NCBI GenBank assembly: GCA_905182985.1 | Contig: CAJJDN010000072.1 | Span: forward strand, 426,261-490,260 | Direction of reading: 5' to 3' | Source of the DNA: Paramecium sonneborni | Taxonomy: Eukaryota; Ciliophora; Oligohymenophorea; Peniculida; Parameciidae | Length of the DNA: 64,000 bases | Shown here: piece by piece, positions 12,431-25,120 of the stretch | How the letters are laid out: each line of letters begins with the position of its first letter | Numbering within the stretch: the stretch's first letter is position 1 | Program-made: the position numbers and the translations under genes | The notes under the pieces: generated by a model | The model's input: the letters and a program-made list of their open reading frames with translations, nothing else | Database searches by the model: none | What the model was told of the DNA's origin: nothing

Positions 12431-13397
12431 TCATTTATCAATATATTAAGATTGTTATTATTTTTATTAGCTTGATTATCTAGTAACTTTAGTTTTCTAA
12501 CTAATTTAGGATTTTGAATCACTAATATTTTTTTCAGACTTTTTTATTTAAGAATCAGTTTCTTTGTAATTGGACCTCTTTATAATTTTATTAGGATTTT
12601 CTATAATTATTTAAAATAAAATACCTTCAGGTTTTGGAATAGAGGGTACTTTAATTCCTATCACTCCTTAAGGATAATTTTAGAGAAATTTTTCAATACC
12701 ACCACTCAAAAGATAAACATTTTCAAATCCTTTTTCAGCAAAGAGAGTGGCTGAAGGGATACCATTTTTTTCATCAAAATGATAAATAATTATGTGCTTG
12801 TCTTTTTAATTTTTCTAAGTGAATATTTAAATATACAAATCTAAAAATTTACTAAGTTAATTTATCTTATCTTAGGTTTGGAGCAGGAAAATTGACTGCT
12901 TCTTTAATATGATAAAGTTCGAATTCATCAGGATCTCTCAAGTCCAAAAGTAGAAATTCTGATTAATCTGTAATTCCCAACTATTCTGTGGCATATGTAA
13001 TTGCAGAAACTTAAGACACTTCAGTAAATCGAGTCTTCTAACTATATTGACTTTATGTATCAAATTGTTGCAACTGATCTAATTCTTATTGTTATTAATC
13101 TGCTAATTTATAAATTGTTTCTTATTCTGTGTTTTCCTTTCATAATATATATAATATACGTTTATGTAATTAAATACAGTTGAACACTTGATTCGTTTAA
13201 ATAATTCAGATCTTTTTTTAGCTACCTTTGCATTACTAACTACTTCAATGTCCCTCACAGTAGGTCCTGTATTTAAGGTTTGTTTAACATGATCATATTA
13301 TTTGTTTTTTGGTACTTTTTTATCAAGGGGCTTGAGAATTCAAATTCATATATACATTTCCTTTTCCTTTAATATAACCAATAGGCAGTTTGTCCAT
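12431..13397 (-). CDS. CEP41: CEP41 (rhodanese-domain centrosomal/ciliary protein)
   Basis: Spliced product of 290 aa. Introns are at 13331-13355, 13137-13159, 12825-12846 and 12601-12624. The N terminus (GKGNPLDKKVPKNKQYDHVK, then LNTG and KKRSELFKRIKCST) matches the conserved CEP41 head, and removal of the first intron restores its GNP. A rhodanese domain follows: LLLDLRDPDEFELYHIKEA and later GFENVYLLSGGIEKF. The loop that holds the catalytic Cys in sulfurtransferases reads YHFDEKNG here, with no Cys, as in other CEP41 proteins, so it is not an active sulfurtransferase. CEP41 is needed in animals for tubulin glutamylation in cilia. Two of the four introns end in AAG. Confidence 0.9.
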
Positions 13398-13552
13398 ATT
13401 AATTAATTCAAATAATCTGTTAACTAATATATAAAATTTAATGAAATCATATTAAAAATTTTAAGAATAACTGCTTTAAATAGATCTAGATTATGCATAA
13501 AGTTTAGGAATGATAATTTATATAGCAAAGCAAAAAAAATAGATTTAAATAA

Positions 13553-16009
13553 TCATTAATACTTTTAAAGTATTTAAATTAATGATACCTCTTTTATTGG
13601 TTTAACTAAAAAGTCTGCCATTCCAGAATTAATACATTTTTCACATTCTTGTTGATCTGTATAACCACTACAACCAATAATAGTTTAATTAGGAAAGTTT
13701 TAAAGAATAATTTTAGTTGTTTATTATCCATTCATTATTGGCATTTCGACATCCATAAAAACTATTTTGTAACCTTAACAAATACTGCAACATTTTTTTT
13801 ATTTGATTTTTTCTATTGATTCTTTACCTGATAAGGCTTAATCAACATCAAACTCACTTGAAAATAAGTGTTTTTTATTTTTATACATTTCTTATAGCAT
13901 TCCTTTAAATACAAATATATTAAAACAATCATCATCAACTATTAAATAATGAAGACAAGCCTATTAAGTAGATTAATCTTCCTTTATATTTGAAGGAAGT
14001 TTTTAAAAACTAATTTCATCAACTTCTTAGGGTTATATTGAAACTTCACGTACTCTATAACTTGTAATTTTCTTTTTCAAAGACTAATCAATTTATATGT
14101 CAAAATAAAAATGACAATAATGATTATTCTTTTCATTTTTTGAATCTATATTAAGTCCTGTAGATCCAATATTTTAAGCAATCTAATTACTTATAACTAA
14201 GCCCAATCCAACACCTTATTGATTAAGTTTTCTACTTTCTTCAGAATTAATTTTAGAGAATGCTTTAAATAATTTTAGTTGATCTTCTTCTGAAATTCCA
14301 ATTCCTTCATCTCTTACTCCAATCCTTAGTGTATTTGATTTGATCATCTCAAGAATTATTATTATTTTTCCACTCTAAGTAAATTTGAAAGCGTTACTTA
14401 ATAGATTTATTATGATTTATTTAATTCTATTCCTGTCAGAATAAAGATTTTTAGGAACATTAGTATTGAAATTAATATTTAATTCAACTCCTTTTAATTT
14501 AGCTTTCAATTGAAACATTTTTTAGCATTCTTCAATTAATGTTTATAAATTAAAAGATACTTTTTCTACTTTAAATTTACCATTTTTTATTTAGGCTAAA
14601 TCTAGTAAATCATTAGATAAATTTAAAATATAATTTGAATTATCTAAGGCTATTTGTAATTATTCATTTATTATTGGGTCTCTGTTGTTTATATTCTATT
14701 TAAGAACACATTCTAACATTTGTATAATACAATTTAATGGAGAACGATATTCATGACTAACAAATGAAAGCATTTTAGACTTTTATTTATCATATTCTTT
14801 TAAGTATCTTATTTTTTATTAATGACTAACATCTCTACAAATAATAATTATATTTTAATTTTTGTGTAAAGATAATGTAAATTCCAATAATTAATTATAC
14901 TCTGGATTAATGTAAGTTTAAGATGTTTATATTTAGTGATTAGTAAAAATTGTAAATTTTTAATTCATATGAGTTTAAACAACAATACATTCTTATTTTT
15001 TAGATTTCAATAACATGTCAATAATATATTTTATTTTGTATCTTTAATTTTTTTCTTAGCTTTATGAAATATCTAAACTCAGATTTCTTTGCTATAAATA
15101 TGCTTAATCTTTAATTTCAGTATTTTATTTAAAAAGATATAAAGATGGTTATCTTTGATACTGAGAAACAAATAATAAGTCATCATTTGGTTCGCCATTC
15201 ATTATTTAAAATGTATTCAATCCATCAATAAATTAAAGGATTTCTTATTCTGTTTCTTTATTGAATAATATTTTAGTGGCTTGATTTACATATTTAATTG
15301 AATAAGGAAAATTTGGAGAACCGGATTCTGGAACAAGTAATATAATTCCTTCTTATATCAATTCTAAACATTAAATGCTTGTTTCCTAAATACCCATGTC
15401 AGCAGTAATTGATGTATCTCTATTACCTAAAGATAATGGATTTTAATCTAAATCAAATTATGAGACATTTCTTTTCGAATTCAACACCTCTTATTTATTT
15501 GTATTAGTTATTTCTGTTAAAATCTATGGCATTTGAGATGGTTATTACTTCGGTAATTAAGAATTTAAGTATAATGATATACATAATGATGTCAATAATT
15601 ATGGCTATTCTATATCGAATTCTATTCTCAGATATGAGTATGCCAGTAAAAACATTGAGATTATTGCTTAAAATGCAAATAATTGAGCTTTTTAATCTAA
15701 TTTAAAGTCCAAAAACAGGTCTTTTATTAGTATCTAAGCTATTATTATTTATGGAAAGGGTATCCTACCTAAATTATGAACATTCATTATTATCAAGCAA
15801 ATCATATCCAATTATATGCATACAATAGTTCCTTACAACATGAACTTATTAAAAGCATATTATAGCAATATTAATGCAAATGTAATTGAACTAATAATTA
15901 TTAATTGTATCATATTCAAGAGACAAGAACTTTAGAATTAGTTATATATTGAGTATGAGAGTATCATGCTTTGTAAGATGTTGATCATAAAGCATTTTTG
16001 ATTTTACAT
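13553..16009 (-). CDS. Hybrid sensor histidine kinase with receiver domain
   Basis: Intronless frame of 818 aa. Hydrophobic segments in the first 150 residues suggest membrane anchoring, and a PAS-like region may follow. The dimerisation/phosphoacceptor H box is FVSHEYRSPLN with His at about 419. The ATPase domain has the N box (NRIKQIIINLLSNAFKF), G1 (VRDEGIGIS) and G2 (GVGLGLVIS). The C-terminal receiver has the acidic pair in LIVDDD (about 692-694), the phosphoacceptor Asp at about 753 in VFMDVEMPIMNG, and the Lys in FLVKP. All key residues are present, so autophosphorylation and internal phosphorelay are expected. The signal sensed is unknown. Such kinases occur in ciliates, plants and fungi. 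Confidence 0.92.
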
Positions 16010-16467
16010 AATTTAATATAAATATACTTTTTAAACTAAGTTTCTATTCTTTTCTTCTCATACCTTTTTCCTTATTTCTTAACTCCCTTATATTTCATCT
16101 ACTTAAATTGTACATTTGATATCCTTATATTCAAACCTAAGTTATAATGTCAAATTAATTATATGTTGATGTTCTTCACAAAATACTTTTTATTCCTAGC
16201 AATTTTCTACATTTCTATTTACACTCTATCTTTATATCTGACTGCTGACAATATAGAAACTATTAAATATCTACATGACTAATATTTTGTTTTATTGTAA
16301 TTATATTCAATATATACATTTAATTTATATTAACACACTATTTCTAAAACAAAATCAACGTTCTTATTTATAATTATTTGACTTTACAATAAACTATTTA
16401 TTGTATCTATCATTTTTATAAAAAAAATAAATAAATAAATATTATATTATATAATGATCAAAATTTT
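16010..16467. other. AT-rich intergenic region
   Basis: About 460 bp between divergent genes. It has short A/T runs, and I see no gene or structured RNA. Confidence 0.45.
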
Positions 16468-16965
16468 ATGCAAATTTATAAGCATTATTATTAATTTATT
16501 TTCATTTCTAAATTTTTCAGTAATGACTACATTTTGATTTCATAAAATTGTAAATTTGAATTAATTTAAGACTAAGGTGTTAAGAATTTCATTAATTCAA
16601 ACAAATTTTATGTTGAAGAGTCATAAATATGATGCTGAATTAAAAAGATAACAGATAATAGCAATATTGCTATAAATCAATCTACAATTAATATCCCTTT
16701 TGTATAAAATGGGAATCAGAAAAGAGATGAAGGATTAAATCAAATATCTAGGAATAAATAAAATTTATATAGGATTGAAAGCTTAGAAATCTATTATTAA
16801 TTTTTTATTAATGATAATACATCAAATTCTTATCAGACAATTTCGATTGATTCACTGATAGAGAGTTATTCTTAAAATTTGATATAAAAAGAAAAACAAA
16901 ATATGTGTTTAATACTTGAATTATGGAAAATTACTTAATTCTATAAGTTTGAAGGGCAATATTGA
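16468..16965 (+). CDS. Putative small gene with two in-frame TGA codons
   Basis: A frame of 166 codons is open on both sides of TGA-TGC-TGA at 16630-16638 and has coding-like composition throughout (for example QNGNQKRDEGLNQISRNKQN and NDNTSNSYQTISIDSLIESY after it). The stop cluster would have to lie in an intron. The only multiple-of-three GT...AG pair I see is 36 nt (GTT...AAG), longer than the introns elsewhere here. So it may be a real gene with an unusual intron, a gene that retains inserted DNA, or a decaying gene. No family recognised. Confidence 0.4.
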
Positions 16966-17126
16966 TTTTTAAAATTTGTATAAGAAATTAGTAAAATCAA
17001 AGAAAAGTGAAAATAATTAACTTCAATAAATGATAAGACTTTTTCTGATGTTGGATATCGAAATGAATTGAGAATAATTTTTAGATATACATTTATACTT
17101 TAAATATAAAATTATGATAAGAGACA

Positions 17127-17801
17127 TCAATACTTGAGTAAAGAATTCTTAACTATAGTCCTGTTGGCTATATGACAACTCTTCTACTGGATTTTAGAGT
17201 TATATATATAACTAACATGGTCTTTTCTTAAAAAATTATTACTATAGTCGTTATAGAAAATAATTTACCCTAAAATCCTAAACATCTACAAAAAGTCTTC
17301 ATTTTGAGTAAACCTTGTTATATGGGCTATATTCCTTAGTTTGTTTCTCAATCGATTCATCAATTTCAAGAACTCTTGGGCTCTTATTTCTCCCAAAATT
17401 TTTTAAATTAAATTTCGTTATCGACATGCAAAAGATACTATGGCTTTTGCATAATTTTTTTAGATATTGGTAGATTTCACTAAAAAATTTGGTTGTTAAA
17501 CTTTTTTTAAGAGGATTTTCTTTTCTTACTTAGTCTAAATATATGTATCTCTAATTTCTTCTTGGTTGCTTGTCTAATCAAGTTTACTTTCAGTATCTGA
17601 GTAAGTTTTCTTTTAAATATCATCAATAGACTAATTAGGTTAAGGAGACGATTTATTTTCTAAAATTTAAGTTTATGCCTATGTATTAAAATGTTGCTAA
17701 TTTATAAAAGAAAATGATTATGGCATTATCAAATATTAGTACCCATAAGGATTAAAGAGATGATGTGGTACAAAAAAAGCATTAAAATTTGTATTAAACA
17801 T
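17127..17801 (-). CDS. Hypothetical basic protein
   Basis: Uninterrupted frame of 224 aa. The N terminus is aromatic- and Gln/Asn-rich (FNPYGYQYLIMPQSF) and followed by a Ser/Gln-rich, probably disordered stretch. From about residue 110 it becomes basic and helical (IVSFACRQRNLIQKIL, LKLMNRLRNKLRNI) and ends in NSKIQQKSCHIANRTIVKNS. The opposite strand is also open for about 140 codons, but its composition is hydrophobic and unlike a real protein. No family recognised. The arrangement of a disordered head and basic helical tail would suit a nucleic-acid-binding protein, but that is only inference. Confidence 0.6.
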
Positions 17802-18169
17802 TTTATTATTAAATAGTAAATAAACACAACCGTAAGACTTAATATTGTCGATATTAAATCAGTTTATTCACTTAAATTAAGTAATAATATTAAATAATTA
17901 AATAAACAGAATATAGTTATTCATTACTAGTTTAAAGATCAAAGATTAATTGTAAGGAATCATTTTATTAGCTTAACAAATAATTTTAATATAATAATAA
18001 TTCAAATCTAAATAAATTTAAAGTTTAATAAATTAGAAATATTAAGTTGTTCCATGACTAATTATAATTTTTAATATATGAGAAAGTAAGTATTTTAATG
18101 AAAAAAGCATAATCATAACTGATTCAGAAATTTTAATAAAAATAATTTCTACATTAAAAAGAATTTATA
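17802..18169. other. Divergent intergenic region
   Basis: About 370 bp of AT-rich DNA between the start codons of two divergent genes. No recognisable motif. Confidence 0.4.
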
Positions 18170-18638
18170 ATGTTTAGAAAGAAATAATAAATCTAAATAA
18201 TAGAATTGAGGGCAGAACCTTTAAAGGAAATTTAGTTACAATTAACTGAAGAATTATATGAGTCAAAGTTTATTTTTAATATTAATGTATATAATTGGAT
18301 TAGATTGATAGAGAATGTAATGGAAATTAAAGAGGGAAGTGACTGGGGATGCTTAAAAGGTATAAGAAATCAATTCAAAAATTTCAATACTTAAAGAATA
18401 AAGTAAGTCTCAAATAAAGGAGGATTTATCAAAGTTAACTTAAGATGTTATGAATTTAGAATAATAAAAAGTGAATTAAATAAAGACTATTAGAAATTTG
18501 GTTGATGAGAAGGAATTAGCAGAAAAGAAATAAAAGGAGATGAAAAAATTGTTTTTATAATCATAAATTCGTAATGAGTAATTAAAAAAAATGATTTTAG
18601 AAGAGGAAGATCGTTTTAAGAATTTGATATTGAATTGA
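18170..18638 (+). CDS. Small coiled-coil protein
   Basis: Spliced product of 147 aa with one 25-nt intron at 18287-18311. Without splicing the frame ends early. With it, a continuous heptad-like sequence appears (SQIKEDLSKLTQDVMNLEQQ, then ELAEKKQKEMKKLF). It is rich in Lys, Glu, Gln and Leu, which suggests a coiled coil over most of the length. No named family. It converges on the next gene, with only 21 bp between the stop codons. Confidence 0.55.
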
Positions 18639-18659
18639 TAGTAGTAAAAAATTAATTAA

Positions 18660-19796
18660 TCAATTGTATTATTAATATCTTAATAGTTATTGTTCTTTCT
18701 CTTATAAACTTCTCGACATAACTAATAAGAGATTTTGAAGATCTCTAATTTATGGATTATCTTTTATATTCCTTTTATAATTATCAAGTTCTCGATGTAA
18801 TCTTTCAATTTCTAAATCTTTAATTTCTAGATATTCCATAGCTTCTTTTAATTCATCTTCTTTGTTATTGTGTTATTACATATGTAATTTAATTTCATCA
18901 ATTTGATTAAGCACTTCCATTAATTATTAATCTTTGGTTTATAATTCATTAGTCAATTCTTTCAATTTCTTTTATGTTTATAATAGCTACTATTTTAGTA
19001 ATGAATTGTTATGAGTTAATTCTTGAATTTCAAGAGTTAATGTTTCATAACATTTTGTAGGTCTTTTTTGTGATCCACTATTTTTTCTGTTTAGTTTTTA
19101 TAATTCTTATTCATAAGTTCTATTCATATTTTGAGTCATTTGTAAATTGATATCTTTATTTTTCAGTTAATCATTAAGACTTGATAATTCACTTCTTTTT
19201 GATGTTAATTCTTTTTAAGATTTCTATAACTACTTTTGATACTCTTTAACTTATTAATCTTTTTTGATTAATAATGTTTCAGCTTCAGTTGATGCTTCTG
19301 TCAAAATTTATATTTTATTTTTAAGAGTAGCTAATTCAATCATAACATCCTATTTAAAAGATGATTCATCAAGTCTTTTAAGACCTTCAAATTTCTTTTC
19401 TAATTAAGCATAACGTTGTCTTTCTTAAAAATACATTTTTTCATAATGATCATAATCAGTTTAGATGTTTATAGATTTCATTTCTTTATTATAGTGTTAA
19501 GTATCCTTTAATTCAAGAGCTAATTATTTTAATTCATACTTATATCTTTCAATAATCTAATAAAAATGAATAAATACTTTAATTTCACCTTCTCTTAGAT
19601 GATTAACTAATGTCATAATTTGATTAAGAATTGTGAGTATTTCAGAAGAGTTACAATCTTCTTCATTTTCTAAAATAACAGGTAATTGATTATCATCTGT
19701 TTCATCAGATAATTACTTGACTTCTTCCCAATATTCATTTTAATCTTATTTGAATTCTTCTAAACGTTAAAAGAGAATTTGCAATTATTATTCCAT
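18660..19796 (-). CDS. Long coiled-coil protein
   Basis: Uninterrupted frame of 378 aa starting MEQQLQILFQRLEEF. After an acidic segment (residues about 25-50) nearly the whole protein is heptad-patterned Leu/Ile with Glu, Lys and Gln (for example QVKEYQKQLQKSQKELTSK and NKEDELKEAMEYLEIK). There is a short break near SGSQKRPT. It is likely an elongated dimer of the cytoskeleton or basal body, but this cannot be fixed by sequence alone. It diverges from the next gene with 10 bp between the two start codons, an extremely tight divergent pair. Confidence 0.75.
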
Positions 19797-19806
19797 AAAT
19801 TTATTT

Positions 19807-20176
19807 ATGGCTTAAAATTTTCACAATAACCTTCCAAAAGAGTTTGAAGGATTTCTATATGAAATGAAATCTAATGTTTAAACTAAATAATAAGCATTAA
19901 ATGAAAGAATTCAAGAGGCATAGAAAAAGTGTATTGAAGGAAAGAAAGAATAAGACTTTTTAAAGTGTTACACTAAATTACAAAAGTCCTTAGAGAAGAA
20001 TGAAGCATTATTTTGTATGACGACATGATTTATCAAAAGAATTTAAGATGATATATTGGAGAGAGACATCAGCATAATGTTTTAAGAATTAAGAATAAAA
20101 AGGAGCAGGAACAGAATAATGTAAGACAGATTCAAAGAAACTAATAGAGAATATCTTTGATTCCTTTAAAATATGA
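19807..20176 (+). CDS. Small protein with paired cysteines
   Basis: Spliced product of 114 aa with one 25-nt intron at 20015-20039 that ends in AAAAG. The N-terminal half is helical and charged. Cysteines occur in two widely spaced pairs, C-x11-C (in KCIEGKKEQDFLKC) and C-x13-C (in QCFKNQEQKGAGTEQC). This recalls helical hairpin disulfide proteins of the mitochondrial intermembrane space, whose usual spacing is CX3C or CX9C, so it does not match them exactly. The start is 10 bp from the divergent coiled-coil gene. Function unknown. Confidence 0.55.
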
Positions 20177-20249
20177 ATATAATGAGTTTTATATAGATTA
20201 TATATAATAATATTTTTTTATTCAAATTATCGAATTAAGGTAATAATAA

Positions 20250-21976
20250 TCATTAATCATCTACATCAATTTTAAATTTATTATCTTCATTAGGATGACG
20301 AGTACCTTGTCTCGTACCATGTGAATCACTATTAATTTCCCCCTAAAACTTTTCATATTGTTTTATTTATTCTTAATATATATATAATTAAGACTAAGTT
20401 TTCTTTCGATAACATACAAAAATAAGTATACTGAAAACAAGAGCTCCTCCTAATGCTATACAAATTATAACCAAAATATTTTATTAATAGGATAAATGAT
20501 CTTCAAGAATCTTTATATATAATTTTGTTTGAAATTCACAAACTATTAAATCTTTACTTACAACATCATCTTTATATTCACTCTTTTCATTACATTCACT
20601 CAAAGTAGCTTATACATCATAAATAAACATCTTAATTATTATTGATTTCAACAATTACCTAACCAATTTATTATACATCATCTGTTTTACATATTATCTA
20701 ACCATCAAAACTTTACCATTTATATAGTACTATTTGATTAGTATCAACTCCAAATAACATATTCTTAGTTTGATTCTTGTACCAATTATGGATTGTATCC
20801 TCTTTTTCTCCAATGTTCACTTCATGAAATCCTAATAATACTGTATTTGATAACATGAAAGGATAATTATTGAATATTCTCTAACATATAATTTATAAAT
20901 ATTTATACAGTGAATATATTTGGCAATGAATGTCTAATTATGTTATGAGTATCTACTCCTTTCAAAATTGCATATCTATCATTGATATAAACTTCTTTGG
21001 CATTTATTTTAATATTATGTTGACTTTCAATAAACCATGTTCCTTTATCAAGATTTATTTCAATATCAATAAAAATTACATGTTTCTAAGGACGAACCAA
21101 AATGTTTAAACTTTAATCATTATTCTAATCAAATGATATTCCATATTCTATTGGAATATGAGATAAATTCTAATGTTGATTAAATTATGTATCATTAGTC
21201 ATTTAATAGATATGAATTCCATCATATTATAAAAGATATAATATTTCACCATTTTCACCACCCAAAGATATATCAATAATATTCTATTTCTCTTCAATTG
21301 TCTTCTTATAGATTATCGATTTATTATTTCTGTCTATCTCATAAACTATTAATCCTTTATTAGTTGCTACATACAATTAACCCAAACTGCTTAGAATTTT
21401 ATTACTTTCCATTTAATTGATATTTTGAGTTACAACTGTGTCTGTTTCATCTAAAATTAGAACTACTTTCGCATAAAATAAAAATGTTAAATTAGTTTCA
21501 ATACTATAGATTCCTGATTTATAACTTTATTTCTCTAAAATGTATTAATTTAATCCTATGGTATTTTTTATATCCAAAGATATCAAATCAAATTCTACAT
21601 AATTATTTTGCTCTGTAATAAACACTATTGTTGTTTTTTTATTTATTGCTGCAAGAATTTAATCTGATAAATTTGTATACATCTCCTAATCTTATTTTAT
21701 TATTTGCTTGGATAAATTTGTTGTTATTTAAATATAATCATGAGTCACTTAACATAATGATGTTTTATTATCAGAAGTTATTGTACTTTTTAGGATTGAT
21801 CCATTTGGATATTGAAATAATATTGCTTCTTCATTTATTTCTAAATCATAATGTTTGATCTCCTATGCTATTCTTATAAATCATTCAATACTTTGATTTA
21901 ATATTATTGCATAATCATTTGGTTTTTTAATAATGTTCCCTTATACATTTAGTATTCCTAATAACAATATAATCAT
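20250..21976 (-). CDS. Type I membrane protein with large luminal domain
   Basis: Spliced product of 548 aa with introns at 21868-21891, 20881-20908 and 20631-20658. It begins with a signal-peptide-like hydrophobic stretch (MIILLLGILNVQG). A luminal or extracellular part of about 470 residues, rich in beta-strand-like segments and NxS/T sites, could form a propeller-like fold (repeated LYVATNKGLIVYEID-like strands). One transmembrane helix follows (NILVIICIALGGALVFSILI) with a YRKK stop-transfer signal and a 50-residue cytoplasmic tail. The last intron ends in TTAAG, and its removal restores the frame across TGA. No named family. It may be a surface or sorting receptor. Confidence 0.75.
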
Positions 21977-21987
21977 TTTATATATTT

Positions 21988-23188
21988 ATGAAAACAAACA
22001 CAATTAATCCAAGCAAATAGAATGAATGCATTTTTGATCAACTTCCTGAAGCATCTCCAGTCTATTAGACTGAATTCAAAAAATCAAAACCCATTTAATA
22101 AGAAAATAACATTTCTAATACTTAAGATAGAACAGATAAATATGGTTTTAAATCATAAAAGGAATTAAAATAGAAAAATAATCCTAAAACTCTTAATGCT
22201 AGAATATAAAAATGGAGAATAATGATTGAAATTTTTGATAAATAGGAAAAACCTGATAAAAAATTACTCAAAACTAGAACTCGTAAAGTATAAAACTACT
22301 TAAATATAGGGCATTCCAGATGGATTCAGAATCTTAGCATGGCCATATTTAGCAGGAGTACCTTAAGCCAAATTAGATTCAATCATTTATCTAAAATGTG
22401 GAAAATATGAAGAATTCCTCAAAAGTCAAGAATTTACATATGAACATTAAATTAGATTAGATGTCTTACGTACATTCCCTGATAATGTAAATTTTCAAGT
22501 ATTTAATAATTTTACAAAAAGGATTAAACTGTTTTGTCAGAATCACTTGTAAATGTTCTTAAAGCTTTATCTGTAGCAATATCAGATATGGGATATTGTT
22601 AAGGCTTAAACTTTTTAACAGCTGCTTTAATTATGGTGACTAATGATGAAAATGTAAAATAATAATGAAAATACTAGGCATTTTGGATATTGTTTCGTTT
22701 GATGACGAAATATAATCAAGCAGAAAAATATAAAAATCCAAATTCACTTTTTAGAGAGTTCTTTATTTTAGATAGTTTGATAAATCAATATTATCCAACA
22801 ACTGCTAAAATTTTTAAGAAACATAACATAGATTTATTTTATTTTGCAACTGAATGGTAGAATATATATATATAGGTTATTTAGGTTTATAACTTTATTT
22901 GCTTCTACTTTACCTATAGATCTCTTCTATAGAGTCTTTGAAATATTCCTTTTAGAAGGAGAAAAAACCTTATTTAGATGTGCATTATCAATAATACATT
23001 TTAAAGAATAGAAATTAATATAATTATAAAATAATTTTGAAAATAGTTTAAAACATTTGAAATCTTTAGATGATTTTTTTACATTAGATAATGACTAATT
23101 TATAAATGTCATGTTGAATAAATTTAAATTTTCAAGATAACTTATTTAATAATTAGATGAAAAGTATAAGAAATAAAAGAAAAAATGA
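21988..23188 (+). CDS. TBC-domain Rab GTPase-activating protein
   Basis: Spliced product of 367 aa with introns at 22288-22309, 22499-22521, 22654-22677 and 22857-22884. After a 100-residue basic Gln-rich N terminus comes a TBC domain: RKGIPDGFRILAWPYLAG, then IRLDVLRTFPD with the arginine finger, and DMGYCQGLNFL with the glutamine finger. The C-terminal part of the fold follows (STLPIDLFYRVFEIFLLEGE). Both catalytic fingers are intact, so it should stimulate GTP hydrolysis by a Rab, but which Rab is unknown. The second intron ends in AAAAG. It starts 11 bp from the divergent membrane-protein gene. Confidence 0.9.
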
Positions 23189-23253
23189 CAATTTAATATG
23201 TAATCGATATGTCTACTGTTATATTATGTTAAATATACTATATTTATTACTCA

Positions 23254-25074
23254 TCATTATTTTTTAAAAATGTTTAATTTGCCCCAAAATCCACCTTTCT
23301 TTGGTTCTTCTAATGTTGGATAGGTTAAGTATGAATGAGCCTATTTAATAAATTAAATTTAAATACAATATCTAGTTGTAATGGTTTTGGTGGTATTAAT
23401 TGCATTAATGAAATTAAATCAGCAGGTTTATAAGATAAGACATTATCTAAAGTAATTTATTCAGGTGAGTCTAATAATTCAAATAATGTTTTTTAATTTT
23501 ATTTATCTTCAAGTCCAATATTTTAAATTTCTTTTCCAATAATTTTAACTTAATCTTGTTAAAGTTTTAAACCATTTAATTTACTCTTATTTTGAATTTA
23601 TATAGATAATGGTGTAAGTGATTTTAATAAAGGATGAGGTTCCAATTTATTCTCTATATATTTTCTATCAGCAATTCTTGATAAATCATCATGATATTTT
23701 AATAAACTGTAAGCTTCTCTATATTTTTCATTTGTAAAATATAGACAACCCACAAAGAAACAACGTAAAGCTTTACAAAAGAATTCTTTGGCATCTAAAA
23801 TTTTAAAAAGTGTAATATCTTTATTGAAACGTTCTTCATCCATAATTTATCTAAGAATTTAAGAATAATTATCACAATATTTAATAATTTCTTATGGAGT
23901 GGTTAACTTTAATTTTAATGCCTTTTTAGTTTATAAATTCTAAAGGTTATTGACTCCATCTTCCTTAATAAACTTTTCTGTATATTATTTAATATGTAAT
24001 TCATTTCTATCTAAAGTAGCTGATTATCTTTAATAATTAATATATCCTAAAACTTTTAAATGTATATCTTTTTCTTATTCAGATGTTGATTAATCCTTAT
24101 CCAACTTTACATATTTAGTTGCCTCATCATACAGTGAAAATAAATTTGTATAAGAATCCAAATCACCAATTAACTTACTCTCTTAAATTTTAAGAATCAA
24201 TTTAACCACTTTTTCATTCTTAATAGGTAATTTAGTATCTTGATATTCAATTTCGAAAACTCCTTATTATTAATTTAATTTAGCTTATCGCTATTCTTCT
24301 AACATTTCCTCAAATTTTGCAATCATAATAGGATCACTTTAATCTTTTAACATTTTAGTCAATTCATCAGCTGATAAAGTGGCCAATTTTTTAGCTTTAG
24401 CATTGCAATATCTAATTTATTGATTTAATTAATCTAATCTCTCTTAATATACTCCAGAACTAAATTAATCACACACTTTTATAATTTATTCATAAATAGT
24501 ATAACATTTAGCAAATGATTCTAAAGCTTTCTCCCATTTTTCAGTCTCAAAATGATACAATCCTTGTAAATACCAATTATATGCTTCAGATTCTAATGAT
24601 GTTCTCTTTTCTGTCCTCTATTCACATATAGTTGATAATTATTTTGAATATTGAACAGCTCTCTTAAATTTCTTTACCAAATAAACCTTCACCTATCTTT
24701 TATTTATTTTCTTATTGACTCCGCTATTTATTAATTATTTCAAAGTCATTGCATGTGACCAATTCTTTTCTGCTTAATATAATAATACTTATAAAACACG
24801 TGGATCGTTCTAATTTCAATATTATAAAGTACCTTAATCACATCTTAAATTACTTTCTTTTAAAATCTTTTTCCATGAGTAAATTACATTTATCGTCGTA
24901 GTTTGTTTATTTTATTATAGCAATATGTCCTGTATCTCTAATAATCTCCATGTTGTAGTCCATAATTTCTCTATGTTTCTCTTATTCTTTAAAATACTTG
25001 TTTATATTAATTGATTTGATACCATACAAAGAACCCAAATTTTATAATTATTCCTGCTATTCTTCCTCCTCCAT
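23254..25074 (-). CDS. SRP68: Signal recognition particle subunit SRP68
   Basis: Spliced product of about 581 aa with introns at 24997-25022, 24810-24832 and 23341-23366. A further possible 21-nt intron at 24672-24692 would make it 574 aa and better match the family length there. The N-terminal RNA-binding region has LQHGDYQRYRTYC and KKVIQDVIKNDPRVLQVLL, and then AEKNWSHAMTLKQL and ALESFAKCYTIYEQI follow, all aligning with SRP68 in order. The C terminus (LDIAHSYLTYPTLEE...KKGGFWGKLNIF) matches the SRP72-binding end. SRP68 with SRP72 binds the SRP RNA and couples signal-sequence recognition to ER targeting. The first intron ends in ACAAG. Confidence 0.93.
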
Positions 25075-25120
25075 TTATTATTACATATTTTTAATTAAAT
25101 AATAAATTTGTATATTAAAT

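Noticed and set aside
17176..17599. Plus-strand open frame of about 140 codons
   Set aside because: It overlaps antisense a minus-strand frame (17127-17801) whose composition is far more protein-like, and the plus reading is dominated by Phe/Leu/Ile.
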